53,651 nt of DNA from Lachnospiraceae bacterium. Its GTDB lineage: Bacteria; Bacillota; Clostridia; Lachnospirales; Lachnospiraceae. The notes below the pieces were generated by a model, which saw only the letters and a list, made by a program, of their open reading frames with translations, did not search any database and was not told where the DNA came from. This document shows, piece after piece, positions 36,601-44,379 of this stretch (within the stretch, counting starts at the first letter, position 1; each line of letters starts with the position of its first letter). Made by a program: the position numbers and the translations under genes. The DNA lies in assembly GCA_022766245.1 (NCBI GenBank), contig JALEPL010000031.1, positions 68,336 to 121,986 on the forward strand. Direction: 5' to 3'.

Positions 36601-38138
36601 TTGACAAAGGTCGAAAACCGCTCGGTGATAGAGCCATTTACCACCTTCACCGCTCCAATCTCAATGATTTTATTTACAAATGGTGAAAATCCCGTGGTCT
36701 CAATATCAAACACCACATAGCTGTCCATGAGACTCTGATTCTTCGAATTCTCCACGATATCCTTCAAATCGTCCACCAGATAAGCTTCCACACCGTAAAT
36801 CACCTTGAATTCCGGATCATCCGGCAGGGCATGATTTGCTATAGGGAATGCCTGCACATTTCCATGGTCGGTAATGGCAATAGCCTTGTGCCCCCAATCA
36901 TGTGCACGCTTAATCAAATCCCCTACATCGGTGACACCGTCCATATCACTCATTTTGGTATGACAATGCAGCTCTACACGCTTGTCCGGACTGTTGTCCA
37001 TCCGCTCCTGATTGTCCCGGAAATCCGGGATTTTTTTGATTCCCACCACAGAACCGATGGTGAGTTCACTGTCAAACTTGTCAATCGTAGTAACGCCCTT
37101 GATCTTTAAGAAGGCGCCCTTTTTCAGGCCATCCAGCAACTCCTTCAGATACTCATTTTTTGTAAAAATTTTAAGCATAATGGAATCAGTAAAGTCCGTC
37201 ACTGCCATCATAATGATGGTTTTCTCCCCGCGGATTTCCCGGGTTTCCAAAGTCATGACCTGACAACGGATTACTACCTCTCCCATCTCTCCCACAATAC
37301 TTTCAATCGGGATGGCATCCTCATCAAAATCACGCCCATAAATAACATCCGGATTGTCGGAACGACGTACAAACTCTCGCCTTCCGCCATTTCCCTTGTC
37401 CTTTCCAAATGTACCTTTTTTTCCATCGAAGCTCTTTTTCTCCGGCTTTTTTTCCGGTTGATCCTCTGCATTTTTCTGCGCCACTGCCACTTTTGAATCG
37501 ACAGAATTCTCCGGAGCAGACTCTCCCCGTTCTGCAGACATACTCTGATCCAGCACACCTTTCGTGCGTGCCACGATATGGGATACCTCCGCATCAATCT
37601 GTGATTCTGCACTTTTGATATACTTAGACTCATGGGGCGCAATATATTCCGGCTCAATCATCAGCTTTAATCCGCATCGCTCACAGACAATCTTTTCTAA
37701 GATGTCAATCAGCTCATTTGCACGCCGATCCGCCACAATGGTCTGTTCCATGGTCAAAACCATGTGGTCCTCCCGGTCAAATTTCATTTGACTGCTCTTT
37801 AACAGATTGTACAATAGAACACTATAATTGCGCAGCTCCTCTAAAATACTGTCCTGATACACATTCATCAGCTTTTCCGGTGTATACTGACTGGACAGAT
37901 TAAATTTCTCTATGATTTTAACAGCTATCTCCCTGGTCGGAAATAGCTGTCCCTTAATTTCATTTTCAATACTGTAAATCTCCGGTTTGGGTATTAACCG
38001 GTTGCTTTCTAAATAGATACGCAGAGAGGTTCTCGCACTGTTTGCCACCACTTTGTTTACCTGTGTTTCCTGCAACAGTGCATCCATATCTCCCTGTATC
38101 TTTAGCGTTGGAAAAACCTCGTAAAAAAGTTTTGCCAT
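33612..38138 (-). CDS. polC: DNA polymerase III alpha subunit, PolC type
   Basis: Replicative polymerase of low-GC Gram-positives. The ~1508-residue protein starts at MAKLFYEVF (GGAG upstream, two bases after the ispG stop). Domains in order are an N-terminal domain, a low-complexity charged linker (~205-265), the OB-fold (~285-375), the split PHP domain (RVELHCHTKMSDMDGVTDVG, ~387-470), an inserted DEDDh proofreading exonuclease (YVVFDIETTGFSPFVNKIIE, ~475-645), the remaining PHP, a zinc finger (CPNCGKPLVKDG) and the palm/finger region with the catalytic PDIDLNFSGEYQ. The end NQLSLFDF is a clamp-binding motif. No own terminator is seen before the foldback element. Confidence 0.98.
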   Translation of the reverse strand: MAKLFYEVFPTLKIQGDMDALLQETQVNKVVANSARTSLRIYLESNRLIPKPEIYSIENEIKGQLFPTREIAVKIIEKFNLSSQYTPEKLMNVYQDSILEELRNYSVLLYNLLKSSQMKFDREDHMVLTMEQTIVADRRANELIDILEKIVCERCGLKLMIEPEYIAPHESKYIKSAESQIDAEVSHIVARTKGVLDQSMSAERGESAPENSVDSKVAVAQKNAEDQPEKKPEKKSFDGKKGTFGKDKGNGGRREFVRRSDNPDVIYGRDFDEDAIPIESIVGEMGEVVIRCQVMTLETREIRGEKTIIMMAVTDFTDSIMLKIFTKNEYLKELLDGLKKGAFLKIKGVTTIDKFDSELTIGSVVGIKKIPDFRDNQERMDNSPDKRVELHCHTKMSDMDGVTDVGDLIKRAHDWGHKAIAITDHGNVQAFPIANHALPDDPEFKVIYGVEAYLVDDLKDIVENSKNQSLMDSYVVFDIETTGFSPFVNKIIEIGAVKVVNGSITERFSTFVNPLVPIPFHIENLTSINDEMVMDAPTIEQVLPEFLAFCDGAVMVAHNADFDMSFIKHDCEELGIDHDFTIADTVALARMLLPQLNRFKLDTVAKAVNVSLEHHHRAVDDAACTAEIFVRFIEMLHQRNIETLDQINEEGRVSKEMVKKLPTHHAIILATNDIGRVNLYRLISLSHIDYYHSRPRIPKSEYVKYREGLLIGSACEAGELYQAILQGRPQEEILRIAKFYDYLEIQPLGNNMFMLQDEKAPVNSMEELQDINSRIVKLGEELDKLVVATCDVHFMDPQDEIYRRIILAGKGFKDADDQAPLYLRTTEEMLEEFAYLGSEKAREVVIENTQRIADMCEKISPVRPDKCPPVIENSDQMLRDICYNKAHEMYGNPLPSIVEERLERELKSIIGNGYAVMYIIAQKLVWKSNEDGYLVGSRGSVGSSFAATMSGITEVNPLSPHYYCAHCHFVDFDSPEVKAFGGLSGCDMPDRRCPNCGKPLVKDGFDIPFETFLGFKGDKEPDIDLNFSGEYQSKSHKYTEVIFGDGQTFRAGTIGTLADKTAFGYVKNYYEERGVHKRNCEIDRIVQGCVGIHRTTGQHPGGIVVLPVGEEIYSFTPIQKPANDMTTDIITTHFEYHSIDHNLLKLDILGHDDPTMIRMLEDLTGIEAQKIPLDDQSVMSLFKNTSALGIEPEDLTNCTLGALGIPEFGTDFAMQMLIDAAPQSFSHLIRIAGLSHGTDVWLGNAQTLIEEGKATIATAICTRDDIMIYLISKGLDSEESFKIMEAVRKGVVAKGKSDKWPQWKQDMIDHDVPDWYIWSCEKIKYMFPKAHAAAYVMMAWRIAYCKVFYPLAYYAAFFSIRATGFNYELMCQGPEKLNYYVKEYYRRSKSDNKEEKLSKKEEDVYRDMRIVQEMYARGYEFLPIDLYRSQATRFQIIDGKLLPAFSTIDGMGEKAAEAVVEAAKDGIFLSRDDFRERTKVSKTVIDLMADLGIFGDMPESNQLSLFDF

Positions 38139-38139
38139 G

Positions 38140-39255
38140 TCACTCACTCCAATTCAATAACTCACTGCGCAGCTGGGCTAACAGTTCCTCCTCCGGCACT
38201 TTCTTATAAATCTCGCCATGTTTGAAGATCAATCCTTCGCCGTTTCCTCCGGCAATGCCCAAATCTGCCTCCTTTGCCTCTCCCGGACCGTTTACCGCAC
38301 AGCCCATCACTGCCACCTTAATATTAAGCGGAATATCTGCCACCTTGTTCTCCACCTGATTCGCCAGTTCAATGAGATTGATGCGGGTTCTTCCACAGGT
38401 AGGACAGGAAACCACCTCGATTCCTCCGGTACGAAGTCCCAATGTCTTTAAAATCAGCTTGGCAGATTTGATTTCCTCCAAAGGATCTCCGGTCAAAGAC
38501 ACCCGAATGGTATCGCCGATACCCCGGCTTAAAATCAAGCCCAGCCCAATAGAGGACTTGATGTTTCCGCTGATAATAGTTCCGGCCTCGGTGATCCCCA
38601 CGTGAAGGGGATGATCTGTTTTCTCTGCAATCAGCTCATGGGCTCTGACGCACATCATCACATCCGAAGACTTGATACTGATCACCAGATTGTCATATCC
38701 CATGTCTTCGATGAGATGAACCTTGTCCAATGCACTCTCTACGATTCCCTCAGCGGTAACGCCATGATATTTCTCCACCAGCTCCTTCTCCAGTGAGCCG
38801 CTGTTTACGCCCACCCGAATCGGGATATTTCGTTCCTTTGCCACATCAACCACAGCCTTCACCCGGTCTTTGTCACCGATATTACCGGGATTGATGCGAA
38901 TCTTATCCGCACCGTGTTCCATAGCTGCAATGGCAAGCCGGTAATCAAAATGAATGTCCGCCACCAACGGAATGGAAATCTGCTTTTTTATTTCCTGCAG
39001 CGCTTCTGCTGCCTCCATGGTAGGAACCGCACAGCGGATAATATCACAGCCAGCCGCCTGAAGCGCCTGAATCTGCGCCACAGTAGCCGCCACATCCTCC
39101 GTCTTTGTATTTGTCATCGACTGAATCAAAATCGGGCCTCCTCCTCCGATTACCTGATTCCCGATCTGCACCTTTCGTGTCATTTTTCGTAACTGTTCAA
39201 TACCTTCACAGTTATGATGCAAAAATCCATGAAAATCGTCTTCGACTCTACCCAT
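38140..39255 (-). CDS. ispG: 4-hydroxy-3-methylbut-2-en-1-yl diphosphate synthase
   Basis: Iron-sulfur enzyme of the MEP pathway converting MEcPP to HMBPP. The core begins at MTRKVQIGNQVIGGG with IQSMTNTKTEDV, RINPGNIGD, RVGVNSGSLEK and the cluster ligands CPTCGR and MGCAVNGPGEA. The only good ribosome site (GCAGGAGGGTGCT) directs translation to an ATG 72 bases earlier. This adds a 24-residue N-terminal extension, part of which (HNCEGIEQLRK) is encoded by a dispersed palindromic repeat. The native start therefore appears to have been pushed away from its ribosome site by the repeat, with the frame kept open. Total 371 residues. Lies between rseP and polC. Confidence 0.95.
   Translation of the reverse strand: MGRVEDDFHGFLHHNCEGIEQLRKMTRKVQIGNQVIGGGGPILIQSMTNTKTEDVAATVAQIQALQAAGCDIIRCAVPTMEAAEALQEIKKQISIPLVADIHFDYRLAIAAMEHGADKIRINPGNIGDKDRVKAVVDVAKERNIPIRVGVNSGSLEKELVEKYHGVTAEGIVESALDKVHLIEDMGYDNLVISIKSSDVMMCVRAHELIAEKTDHPLHVGITEAGTIISGNIKSSIGLGLILSRGIGDTIRVSLTGDPLEEIKSAKLILKTLGLRTGGIEVVSCPTCGRTRINLIELANQVENKVADIPLNIKVAVMGCAVNGPGEAKEADLGIAGGNGEGLIFKHGEIYKKVPEEELLAQLRSELLNWSE
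39189..39215. repeat. Dispersed palindrome translated at the ispG N-terminus
   Basis: GTAACTGTTCAA and CCTTCACAGTTAT form the dispersed palindrome, in reverse orientation to the copies at 25505 and 46552. It lies within the ispG reading frame, five bases before the codon that begins the conserved protein. Confidence 0.85.
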
Positions 39256-39276
39256 AGCACCCTCCTGCATTAATCA

Positions 39277-40311
39277 TTATATAAAAAGTTTCCGAATATC
39301 GTTGAACATCACCACAACCATCAAAAGCAGCAACAGCACCAGTCCTGCAAAATGAACCATCCCTTCATGCTCCGGATTCACCCTTTTCCTCCGGATTGCC
39401 TCCACAATCAGGAAAAACAGTCTGCCTCCGTCCAGTGCCGGAAGCGGCAGAAGATTCATCACGCCGAGATTTGCTGACAACATGATGGAGTAATTCAACA
39501 GATTTAATATGATCAGTAAAAATCCTCCGGTTTTCACCTCATCATAAGTATCACCAATTGACTTCACGATTCCCACCGGTCCGGAAAGTTCATTGAAGCT
39601 CACCTGTCCGGTCACCAGCATCTTCAAACTTTCCAGGGTAGTACAGATCCAGTATTTCACCTCATATACACTGTACTGCAGAATCTGGAGCACATTTCCC
39701 CGCTCCCGCATACTGTTTCCATAAATACCAAACAGATAGCGTCCACTTTCCTCATCATACTGAGGTGTTAAGGTACAGCTATATTGCTTTCCATCGCGCT
39801 GATACTCCACCTCGATTTCCTCATCCGCATGCAGATAAGTGTAAAAGCTTACCTCCCGATACAAATGGATACTCTTTCCATTCAGCTCCGTAATGGTATC
39901 TCCCGCCTGAAGTCCTGCCTCTGCAGCCGGATAACCTTCCATCACATCTGCCACCACCGGCCGGTCAAAGCCTGCCGCTGCAATCACAATGATTGCCAGA
40001 AGAAAAGCCAAAATAAAGTTAAATGCCGGGCCGGCAAAAACCACTGCCATTCTGGCCCAAACGGATTTCTGGCTAAAAGCCCTCTCATCACTGGACTCCT
40101 CATCCTCCCCTTCCATCATACAGGCGCCTCCAAAGGGAAGAAGTTTCAAAGAATACTTGGTCTCCCCCTTGGTAAATCCTACAATGGTAGGTCCCAAACC
40201 CAGACAAAATTCATTGACACGGATTCCATTTTTCTTTGCCAGCAGGAAATGCCCCAGCTCATGAAAGATTATGATGAAACTAAACATTAAAATTGCAATT
40301 ATAATCTTCAA
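39277..40311 (-). CDS. rseP: RIP metalloprotease RseP/RasP (site-2 protease)
   Basis: Intramembrane zinc protease that releases anti-sigma factors and clears signal-peptide remnants. The 344-residue protein has the first helix with the zinc motif HELGH (His17-His21), GLGPTIVGFTKGETKYSLKL (split), a PDZ domain (~120-200, VMEGYPAAEAGLQAGDTITE), and the C-terminal metal ligand motif NLLPLPALDGGRL. Three to four membrane helices are seen. It lies between dxr and ispG in the order dxr-rseP-ispG common in Clostridia. Which anti-sigma factor it cleaves is not known. Confidence 0.96.
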   Translation of the reverse strand: MKIIIAILMFSFIIIFHELGHFLLAKKNGIRVNEFCLGLGPTIVGFTKGETKYSLKLLPFGGACMMEGEDEESSDERAFSQKSVWARMAVVFAGPAFNFILAFLLAIIVIAAAGFDRPVVADVMEGYPAAEAGLQAGDTITELNGKSIHLYREVSFYTYLHADEEIEVEYQRDGKQYSCTLTPQYDEESGRYLFGIYGNSMRERGNVLQILQYSVYEVKYWICTTLESLKMLVTGQVSFNELSGPVGIVKSIGDTYDEVKTGGFLLIILNLLNYSIMLSANLGVMNLLPLPALDGGRLFFLIVEAIRRKRVNPEHEGMVHFAGLVLLLLLMVVVMFNDIRKLFI

Positions 40312-40312
40312 A

Positions 40313-41455
40313 TTACCACCTGCTCTCTATATACTCATAGACTTCCTGCTCCGTATCCAGAATCTGCTCTACTGTGGGCGAAGCCACAAACCGACAATTC
40401 TGCATACAGCTTTCAATCATCTCAGTAATGGTCAAAAAACCAATCTTTCGATCTAAAAACATTGCCACTGCCTTTTCGTTAGCGGCATTTAGAATCGTAG
40501 GAAGATTTCCTCCCTTTTCACAGGCATCATAGGCCAGCTTTAGTCCTCGGAAAGTCTCAATATCCGGTGCCTGAAAATCAATATGCCCGAGTTTTGCAAA
40601 GTCCAGTCGCTCCCCACTGAGATTTCGCCGTTTGGGATAATACAATGCATACTGGATCGGCAGACGCATATCCGCTGTACCAAGCTGTGCAATCACACCA
40701 CCATCTGCGAACTCTACCATAGAGTGTATGACACTCTGAGGTTGTACTACAACCTGAATCTGTGACGGAGTCACATCAAACAGCCACTTTGCCTCGATCA
40801 CTTCCAAGCCCTTATTCACCATAGTGGCAGAATCAATGGTGATTTTCCGCCCCATACTCCAGTTGGGATGCTTCAATGCATCTTCCACCTGCACATCGGC
40901 CAGTTCTTCTCTTGTTTTCCCGCGAAAAGGACCGCCGGATGCCGTCAACAGAATCTTATGAATAGGATTGCCTGCCGCACCCTGCAGAGACTGAAAAATT
41001 GCGCTATGCTCACTGTCAACAGGCAGAATGTCCACACCGCAGTCCCTCGCCAGAGGCATAATGATATGTCCAGCTGTAACCAGTGTCTCTTTATTTGCCA
41101 AAGCGATGGTCTTTCCTGCCTGAATCGCTGCAATGGTAGGCCTGATTCCCAACATTCCCACAATGGCAGTCACTAATATTTCTGCGGATGGACAGGTAGC
41201 CACCTGTAAAAGTCCATCCATTCCACTGCATACCGTCACATCCATATCCTGAATCTGATTCTTCAGTTTTTTGGCATCCTGTTCATCCCAGACAGCCACC
41301 AGTCTCGGGTGAAACCGGCGGATCTGCTGCTCTAACAATGTAAGATTACGTCCAGCTGCCAAAGCCACCACCTGAATATCCTTCTGTTCCTCTACGATGG
41401 AAAGGGTCTGGGTTCCGATAGAACCGGTAGATCCTAAAATTGCTATTTTTTTCAT
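40313..41455 (-). CDS. dxr: 1-deoxy-D-xylulose-5-phosphate reductoisomerase
   Basis: Second step of the MEP pathway, NADPH-dependent. The start giving MKKIAILGSTGSIGTQTL follows AAAAAGGGAAT; a longer frame adds 18 unlike residues that overlap repeat D. The 380-residue protein has the nucleotide-binding GSTGSIGTQ, ALANKETLVTAG, PVDSEHSAIFQSL (metal ligands), ASGGPFRG, HPNWSMGRKITIDSATMVNK and the C-terminal four-helix domain with NAANEKAVAMFLD. Complete. It sits one base from rseP. Confidence 0.97.
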   Translation of the reverse strand: MKKIAILGSTGSIGTQTLSIVEEQKDIQVVALAAGRNLTLLEQQIRRFHPRLVAVWDEQDAKKLKNQIQDMDVTVCSGMDGLLQVATCPSAEILVTAIVGMLGIRPTIAAIQAGKTIALANKETLVTAGHIIMPLARDCGVDILPVDSEHSAIFQSLQGAAGNPIHKILLTASGGPFRGKTREELADVQVEDALKHPNWSMGRKITIDSATMVNKGLEVIEAKWLFDVTPSQIQVVVQPQSVIHSMVEFADGGVIAQLGTADMRLPIQYALYYPKRRNLSGERLDFAKLGHIDFQAPDIETFRGLKLAYDACEKGGNLPTILNAANEKAVAMFLDRKIGFLTITEMIESCMQNCRFVASPTVEQILDTEQEVYEYIESRW

Positions 41456-41470
41456 TATTAATATTCCCTT

Positions 41471-41496
41471 TTTCATATTTGACTTGACACTATCTT
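41471..41496. repeat. Short repeat D, copy 3 (cdsA-dxr gap)
   Basis: TTTCATATTTGACTTGACAC then TATCTT, the best match to 32040-32064. Like the other copies it lies between a stop codon and the next start in an operon. Confidence 0.5.
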
Positions 41497-41505
41497 CCCT
41501 TAATC

Positions 41506-42318
41506 TCATTTCCCAATCAGGTAAAATGCCAAATAATAGATAATCGGTGCAGTAAAAATCACACTGTCAAAACGATCCATGATTCCGCCATGACCGGGAA
41601 TCAGTTTGCCGTAATCCTTTATGTCATAGTTTCTCTTGATGGCGGATGCAGTCAGATCTCCAATCATGGAAATCACTGCGCCCACTGCACAAATTCCGGT
41701 CAAAAAAGCGATATCCCGATTCGTTGTTCCCATCCGTCCCTGAAATATAAAGCAATATAACAGTGTCAGTAAGATTGTTCCTACCACACCTCCCACAGCG
41801 CCTTCCCAGGACTTCTTCGGAGAAAGCTTCGGTGTCATCTTATGTTTACCAATGAGAATTCCCACTGCATAAGCACAGGTGTCGCATCCCCAGGAACAAA
41901 GGAAAATCAGCCATACGATATAGGCTCCGTTGGGAAGCATCCGAGTCTGGTAAATGCAGGAAAGCATCACCGCCACATAAAAGACACCAAAAAATGCCGC
42001 CAAAAGCTGCTCGGTATGATATTTCGGGTACGTAAATACATAGACAAACATCAACAGAACCAAAAGTCCCAGCACAAATATCATCTGTTCCGGAATGAAC
42101 GAAAACTTCTCATTCAGGTAATACACAATCACCGCCAGATAACCTAAAATTCCTGCAGGTGATTTTTCAATATGAAACACACGATATAACTCAAACAATC
42201 CAATCAAAGACACTACTCCACATACTCCCAGCAGGAAATCTCCTCCGGTAATAATAAAAATCAAAGCAAGTATCACCAACACGATACCACTGCCTAATCG
42301 AACCAAAAATGATTTCAT
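41506..42318 (-). CDS. cdsA: Phosphatidate cytidylyltransferase
   Basis: Makes CDP-diacylglycerol for phospholipid synthesis in the membrane. The start at MKSFLVRLGSGIVL follows GAGGAGGAAGATT inside the uppS end. The 270-residue protein has about eight hydrophobic helices and the CDP-diglyceride synthetase signature spread over KLSPKKSWEGAVGG, GDLTASAIKRNYDIKDYG and LIPGHGGIMDRFDSVIF. Directly follows uppS (two bases after its stop), the standard uppS-cdsA-dxr order. Confidence 0.96.
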   Translation of the reverse strand: MKSFLVRLGSGIVLVILALIFIITGGDFLLGVCGVVSLIGLFELYRVFHIEKSPAGILGYLAVIVYYLNEKFSFIPEQMIFVLGLLVLLMFVYVFTYPKYHTEQLLAAFFGVFYVAVMLSCIYQTRMLPNGAYIVWLIFLCSWGCDTCAYAVGILIGKHKMTPKLSPKKSWEGAVGGVVGTILLTLLYCFIFQGRMGTTNRDIAFLTGICAVGAVISMIGDLTASAIKRNYDIKDYGKLIPGHGGIMDRFDSVIFTAPIIYYLAFYLIGK

Positions 42319-42319
42319 A

Positions 42320-43021
42320 CTAATCTTCCTCCTCATGGCAGGTTCCAAATCTTCTATCCCGTTTACTATATACCTCTATTGCTTTTTTTAACTCTTCCGG
42401 TGTAAAGTCCGGCCAGGGTACATCCGTAAAATAAAACTCACTGTAGGCGTGCTGCCACATAAGAAAATTGGACAGACGCTGCTCGCCGCTGGTACGAATC
42501 ATCAGATCCGGATCCGGAATGCCGGCAGTATCGAGATAATTTGAAAACCGTTCCTCTGTAATCTCTTCTCCTACAACTCCGTCTGCCCACATTTTACGCA
42601 TGGCCCGGACCATCTCATCCCGGGCTCCATAATTGATGGCAATCTGCAGATTCAGTCCGGTATAACCTGCGGAAGCCTCCTCCAATTCCAGAATCTGTCT
42701 CTGAAACTCCTGATCCAGGCGGGTAATGTCCCCTAAAATGCGCACCCGCATATTATTCTTCTCTGCCGTTTTGACACAGTTTTTCAAATAGGAGCTCAAC
42801 AGCTTCATCAAAGCCTCTACCTCACTGTCCGGCCGATTCCAGTTTTCAGTGGAGAACGCATACATGGTTACATACTTAATCCCCATCTCTCCCGCTGCCC
42901 GGCAGATTGTCTCTACATTCTTAGCGCCCACTGTGTGTCCGTAATTTCGAGGCATGCCCTTACTATTTGCCCATCGTCCATTTCCATCCAAAATAATCGC
43001 AATATGCTGTGGAATCTTCAT
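42320..43021 (-). CDS. uppS: Undecaprenyl diphosphate synthase (isoprenyl transferase)
   Basis: Cis-prenyltransferase that makes the C55 carrier for peptidoglycan and wall polymers from FPP and IPP. The start giving MKIPQHIAIILDGNGRWA has TTTAGGAGGAACTAT upstream; longer in-frame options run into a dispersed repeat. The 233-residue protein has the catalytic DGNGRWA (Asp near residue 12), YAFSTENWNRP, INYGARDEM, and RTSGEQRLSNFLMWQHAYSE. Between frr and uppS lie a terminator and a degenerate palindrome, so expression relies on readthrough or a promoter I cannot identify. Confidence 0.96.
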   Translation of the reverse strand: MKIPQHIAIILDGNGRWANSKGMPRNYGHTVGAKNVETICRAAGEMGIKYVTMYAFSTENWNRPDSEVEALMKLLSSYLKNCVKTAEKNNMRVRILGDITRLDQEFQRQILELEEASAGYTGLNLQIAINYGARDEMVRAMRKMWADGVVGEEITEERFSNYLDTAGIPDPDLMIRTSGEQRLSNFLMWQHAYSEFYFTDVPWPDFTPEELKKAIEVYSKRDRRFGTCHEEED

Positions 43022-43039
43022 ATAGTTCCTCCTAAACTC

Positions 43040-43066
43040 GTATCTGTGAATGTACTGAACCATTCC
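43040..43066. repeat. Degenerate dispersed palindrome in the uppS leader
   Basis: GTATCTGTGAATGTACTGAA followed by CCATTCC matches the family core, but the far arm is degraded. It lies just upstream of the uppS ribosome site. Confidence 0.6.
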
Positions 43067-43067
43067 G

Positions 43068-43105
43068 AAAAAAACAGGGGACATGCGCACCCGCTATGCC
43101 CCCAC
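43068..43105 (-). terminator. Terminator between frr and uppS
   Basis: On the minus strand GGGGGCAT and ATGTCCCC form the stem around AGCGGGTGCGC, followed by TG and seven T. It lies 9 bases past the frr stop, inside what is usually one operon. Confidence 0.7.
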
Positions 43106-43113
43106 CCATGTTT

Positions 43114-43668
43114 TTATACGGTAAGAATTTCTTTTGATTTCGTCTCTACTGCCTCATCGATCTTTGCGATATACTTATCAGTGAGCTTCTGTGTCTCGTC
43201 CTCTAAATTCTTTAACTCATCCTCAGACACTTCGTTTGCCTTGTTTAATTTCTTGCAGGCATCATTGGCATCACGACGGATATTACGAACTGCGACCTTA
43301 GCATTCTCGCCCTTTTTCTTAATATCCTTTGCCAGCTCTTTTCTGCGCTCCTCCGTAAGCTCCGGAAATACCAGACGAATCACCTTTCCATCATTGGTGG
43401 GATTTAATCCAATATCAGAAACAAGGATTGCCTTCTCGATCTCTTTTACCAACGACGGCTCCCAGGGCTGGATCTGAATCATGCGCGGTTCCGGTACATT
43501 GACATTTGCCACCTGCTGAAGCGGTGTAGGTGCTCCGTAATAATCTACAGTGATCTTATCCAAAATGTGAGGATTGGCGCGTCCTGCTCGAATTGTAGCA
43601 TACTCCTCAATGAGACTGTCGTAAGACTTCTCCATCTTCTCCTCATAGACTGCTAATCTGCTATCCAT
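43114..43668 (-). CDS. frr: Ribosome recycling factor
   Basis: Splits post-termination ribosomes together with EF-G. The 184-residue protein has the usual features: [20 protein letters not shown] near the N-terminus, [20 protein letters not shown] for domain II, and PFDKSLI-like segment present here as [14 protein letters not shown], then [20 protein letters not shown]. It follows pyrH after 15 bases. Complete and typical. Confidence 0.97.
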   Translation of the reverse strand: MDSRLAVYEEKMEKSYDSLIEEYATIRAGRANPHILDKITVDYYGAPTPLQQVANVNVPEPRMIQIQPWEPSLVKEIEKAILVSDIGLNPTNDGKVIRLVFPELTEERRKELAKDIKKKGENAKVAVRNIRRDANDACKKLNKANEVSEDELKNLEDETQKLTDKYIAKIDEAVETKSKEILTV

Positions 43669-43683
43669 ATCTAATTATCTCCT

Positions 43684-44379
43684 TTATACTGTTACTTTCG
43701 TTCCACTAAACTTGCCGTTTATGGCATTTACAATACTGTTCTCTTCATTTAATCCAAATACATACATGGGCATTTTGTTCTCCATGCACATGATAGATGC
43801 GGTGAGATCCACCACTGCCAGCTTCTGGTCAATGACGGTCTGAATAGAAACCTCATCATACTTCTTTGCCGCAGGATTTATCTTGGGATCGCTGTCATAT
43901 ACACCATCAATGGCCTTTGCCAGATAGATGCCTTCCGCCTCCATCTCGATGGCACGCAGCACGATTCCAGTATCAGTAGAAAAATACGGATGACCGGTTC
44001 CACCTGCAAAAAATACAACCATACCTTTTTCAAAATACTTGTTGGCACGATCCTTTGAAAACAGCTTTGTCATGCTGCCGCACTCAAAAGGAGTAAGGAT
44101 CTGTGTCTTCATACCCACAGAACGGAAAATCTCTGAAACATAGATACAGTTCATAATCGTAGCCAGCATACCAATCTGATCTGCCTTGGTGCGATCGATA
44201 GTCTCGCTGGTTCTACCTCTCCAGAAATTACCTCCACCGATGACGATTCCCACCTGAATACCGCTATCTACAATGGTTTTCACCTGTTTTGCCACCTCAG
44301 TGACAGTGGGCTCATCAAAACCGGTCTTTTTATCACCGGCCAATGCTTCTCCGCTTAATTTTAAAAATACTCTCTTCAT
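43684..44379 (-). CDS. pyrH: UMP kinase
   Basis: Hexameric amino-acid-kinase-fold enzyme phosphorylating UMP to UDP. The start giving MKRVFLKLSGEALAG is preceded by TTGGAGATGCAAAATA and overlaps the bactofilin stop by one base (TAATG). The 231-residue protein has GIQVGIVIGGGNFWRGR, DRTKADQIGMLATIMNCI, FFAGGTGHPYFSTDTG and DGVYDSDPKINPAAKKYD. Normally pyrH lies directly after tsf; here a 7.6-kb block separates them. Confidence 0.96.
   Translation of the reverse strand: MKRVFLKLSGEALAGDKKTGFDEPTVTEVAKQVKTIVDSGIQVGIVIGGGNFWRGRTSETIDRTKADQIGMLATIMNCIYVSEIFRSVGMKTQILTPFECGSMTKLFSKDRANKYFEKGMVVFFAGGTGHPYFSTDTGIVLRAIEMEAEGIYLAKAIDGVYDSDPKINPAAKKYDEVSIQTVIDQKLAVVDLTASIMCMENKMPMYVFGLNEENSIVNAINGKFSGTKVTV

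Noticed and set aside
38140-39270. ispG start at 39270 (MQEGAMG)
   Set aside because: The ATG at 39255 has the ideal AGGAGG spacing; the earlier start places that site inside the coding region.
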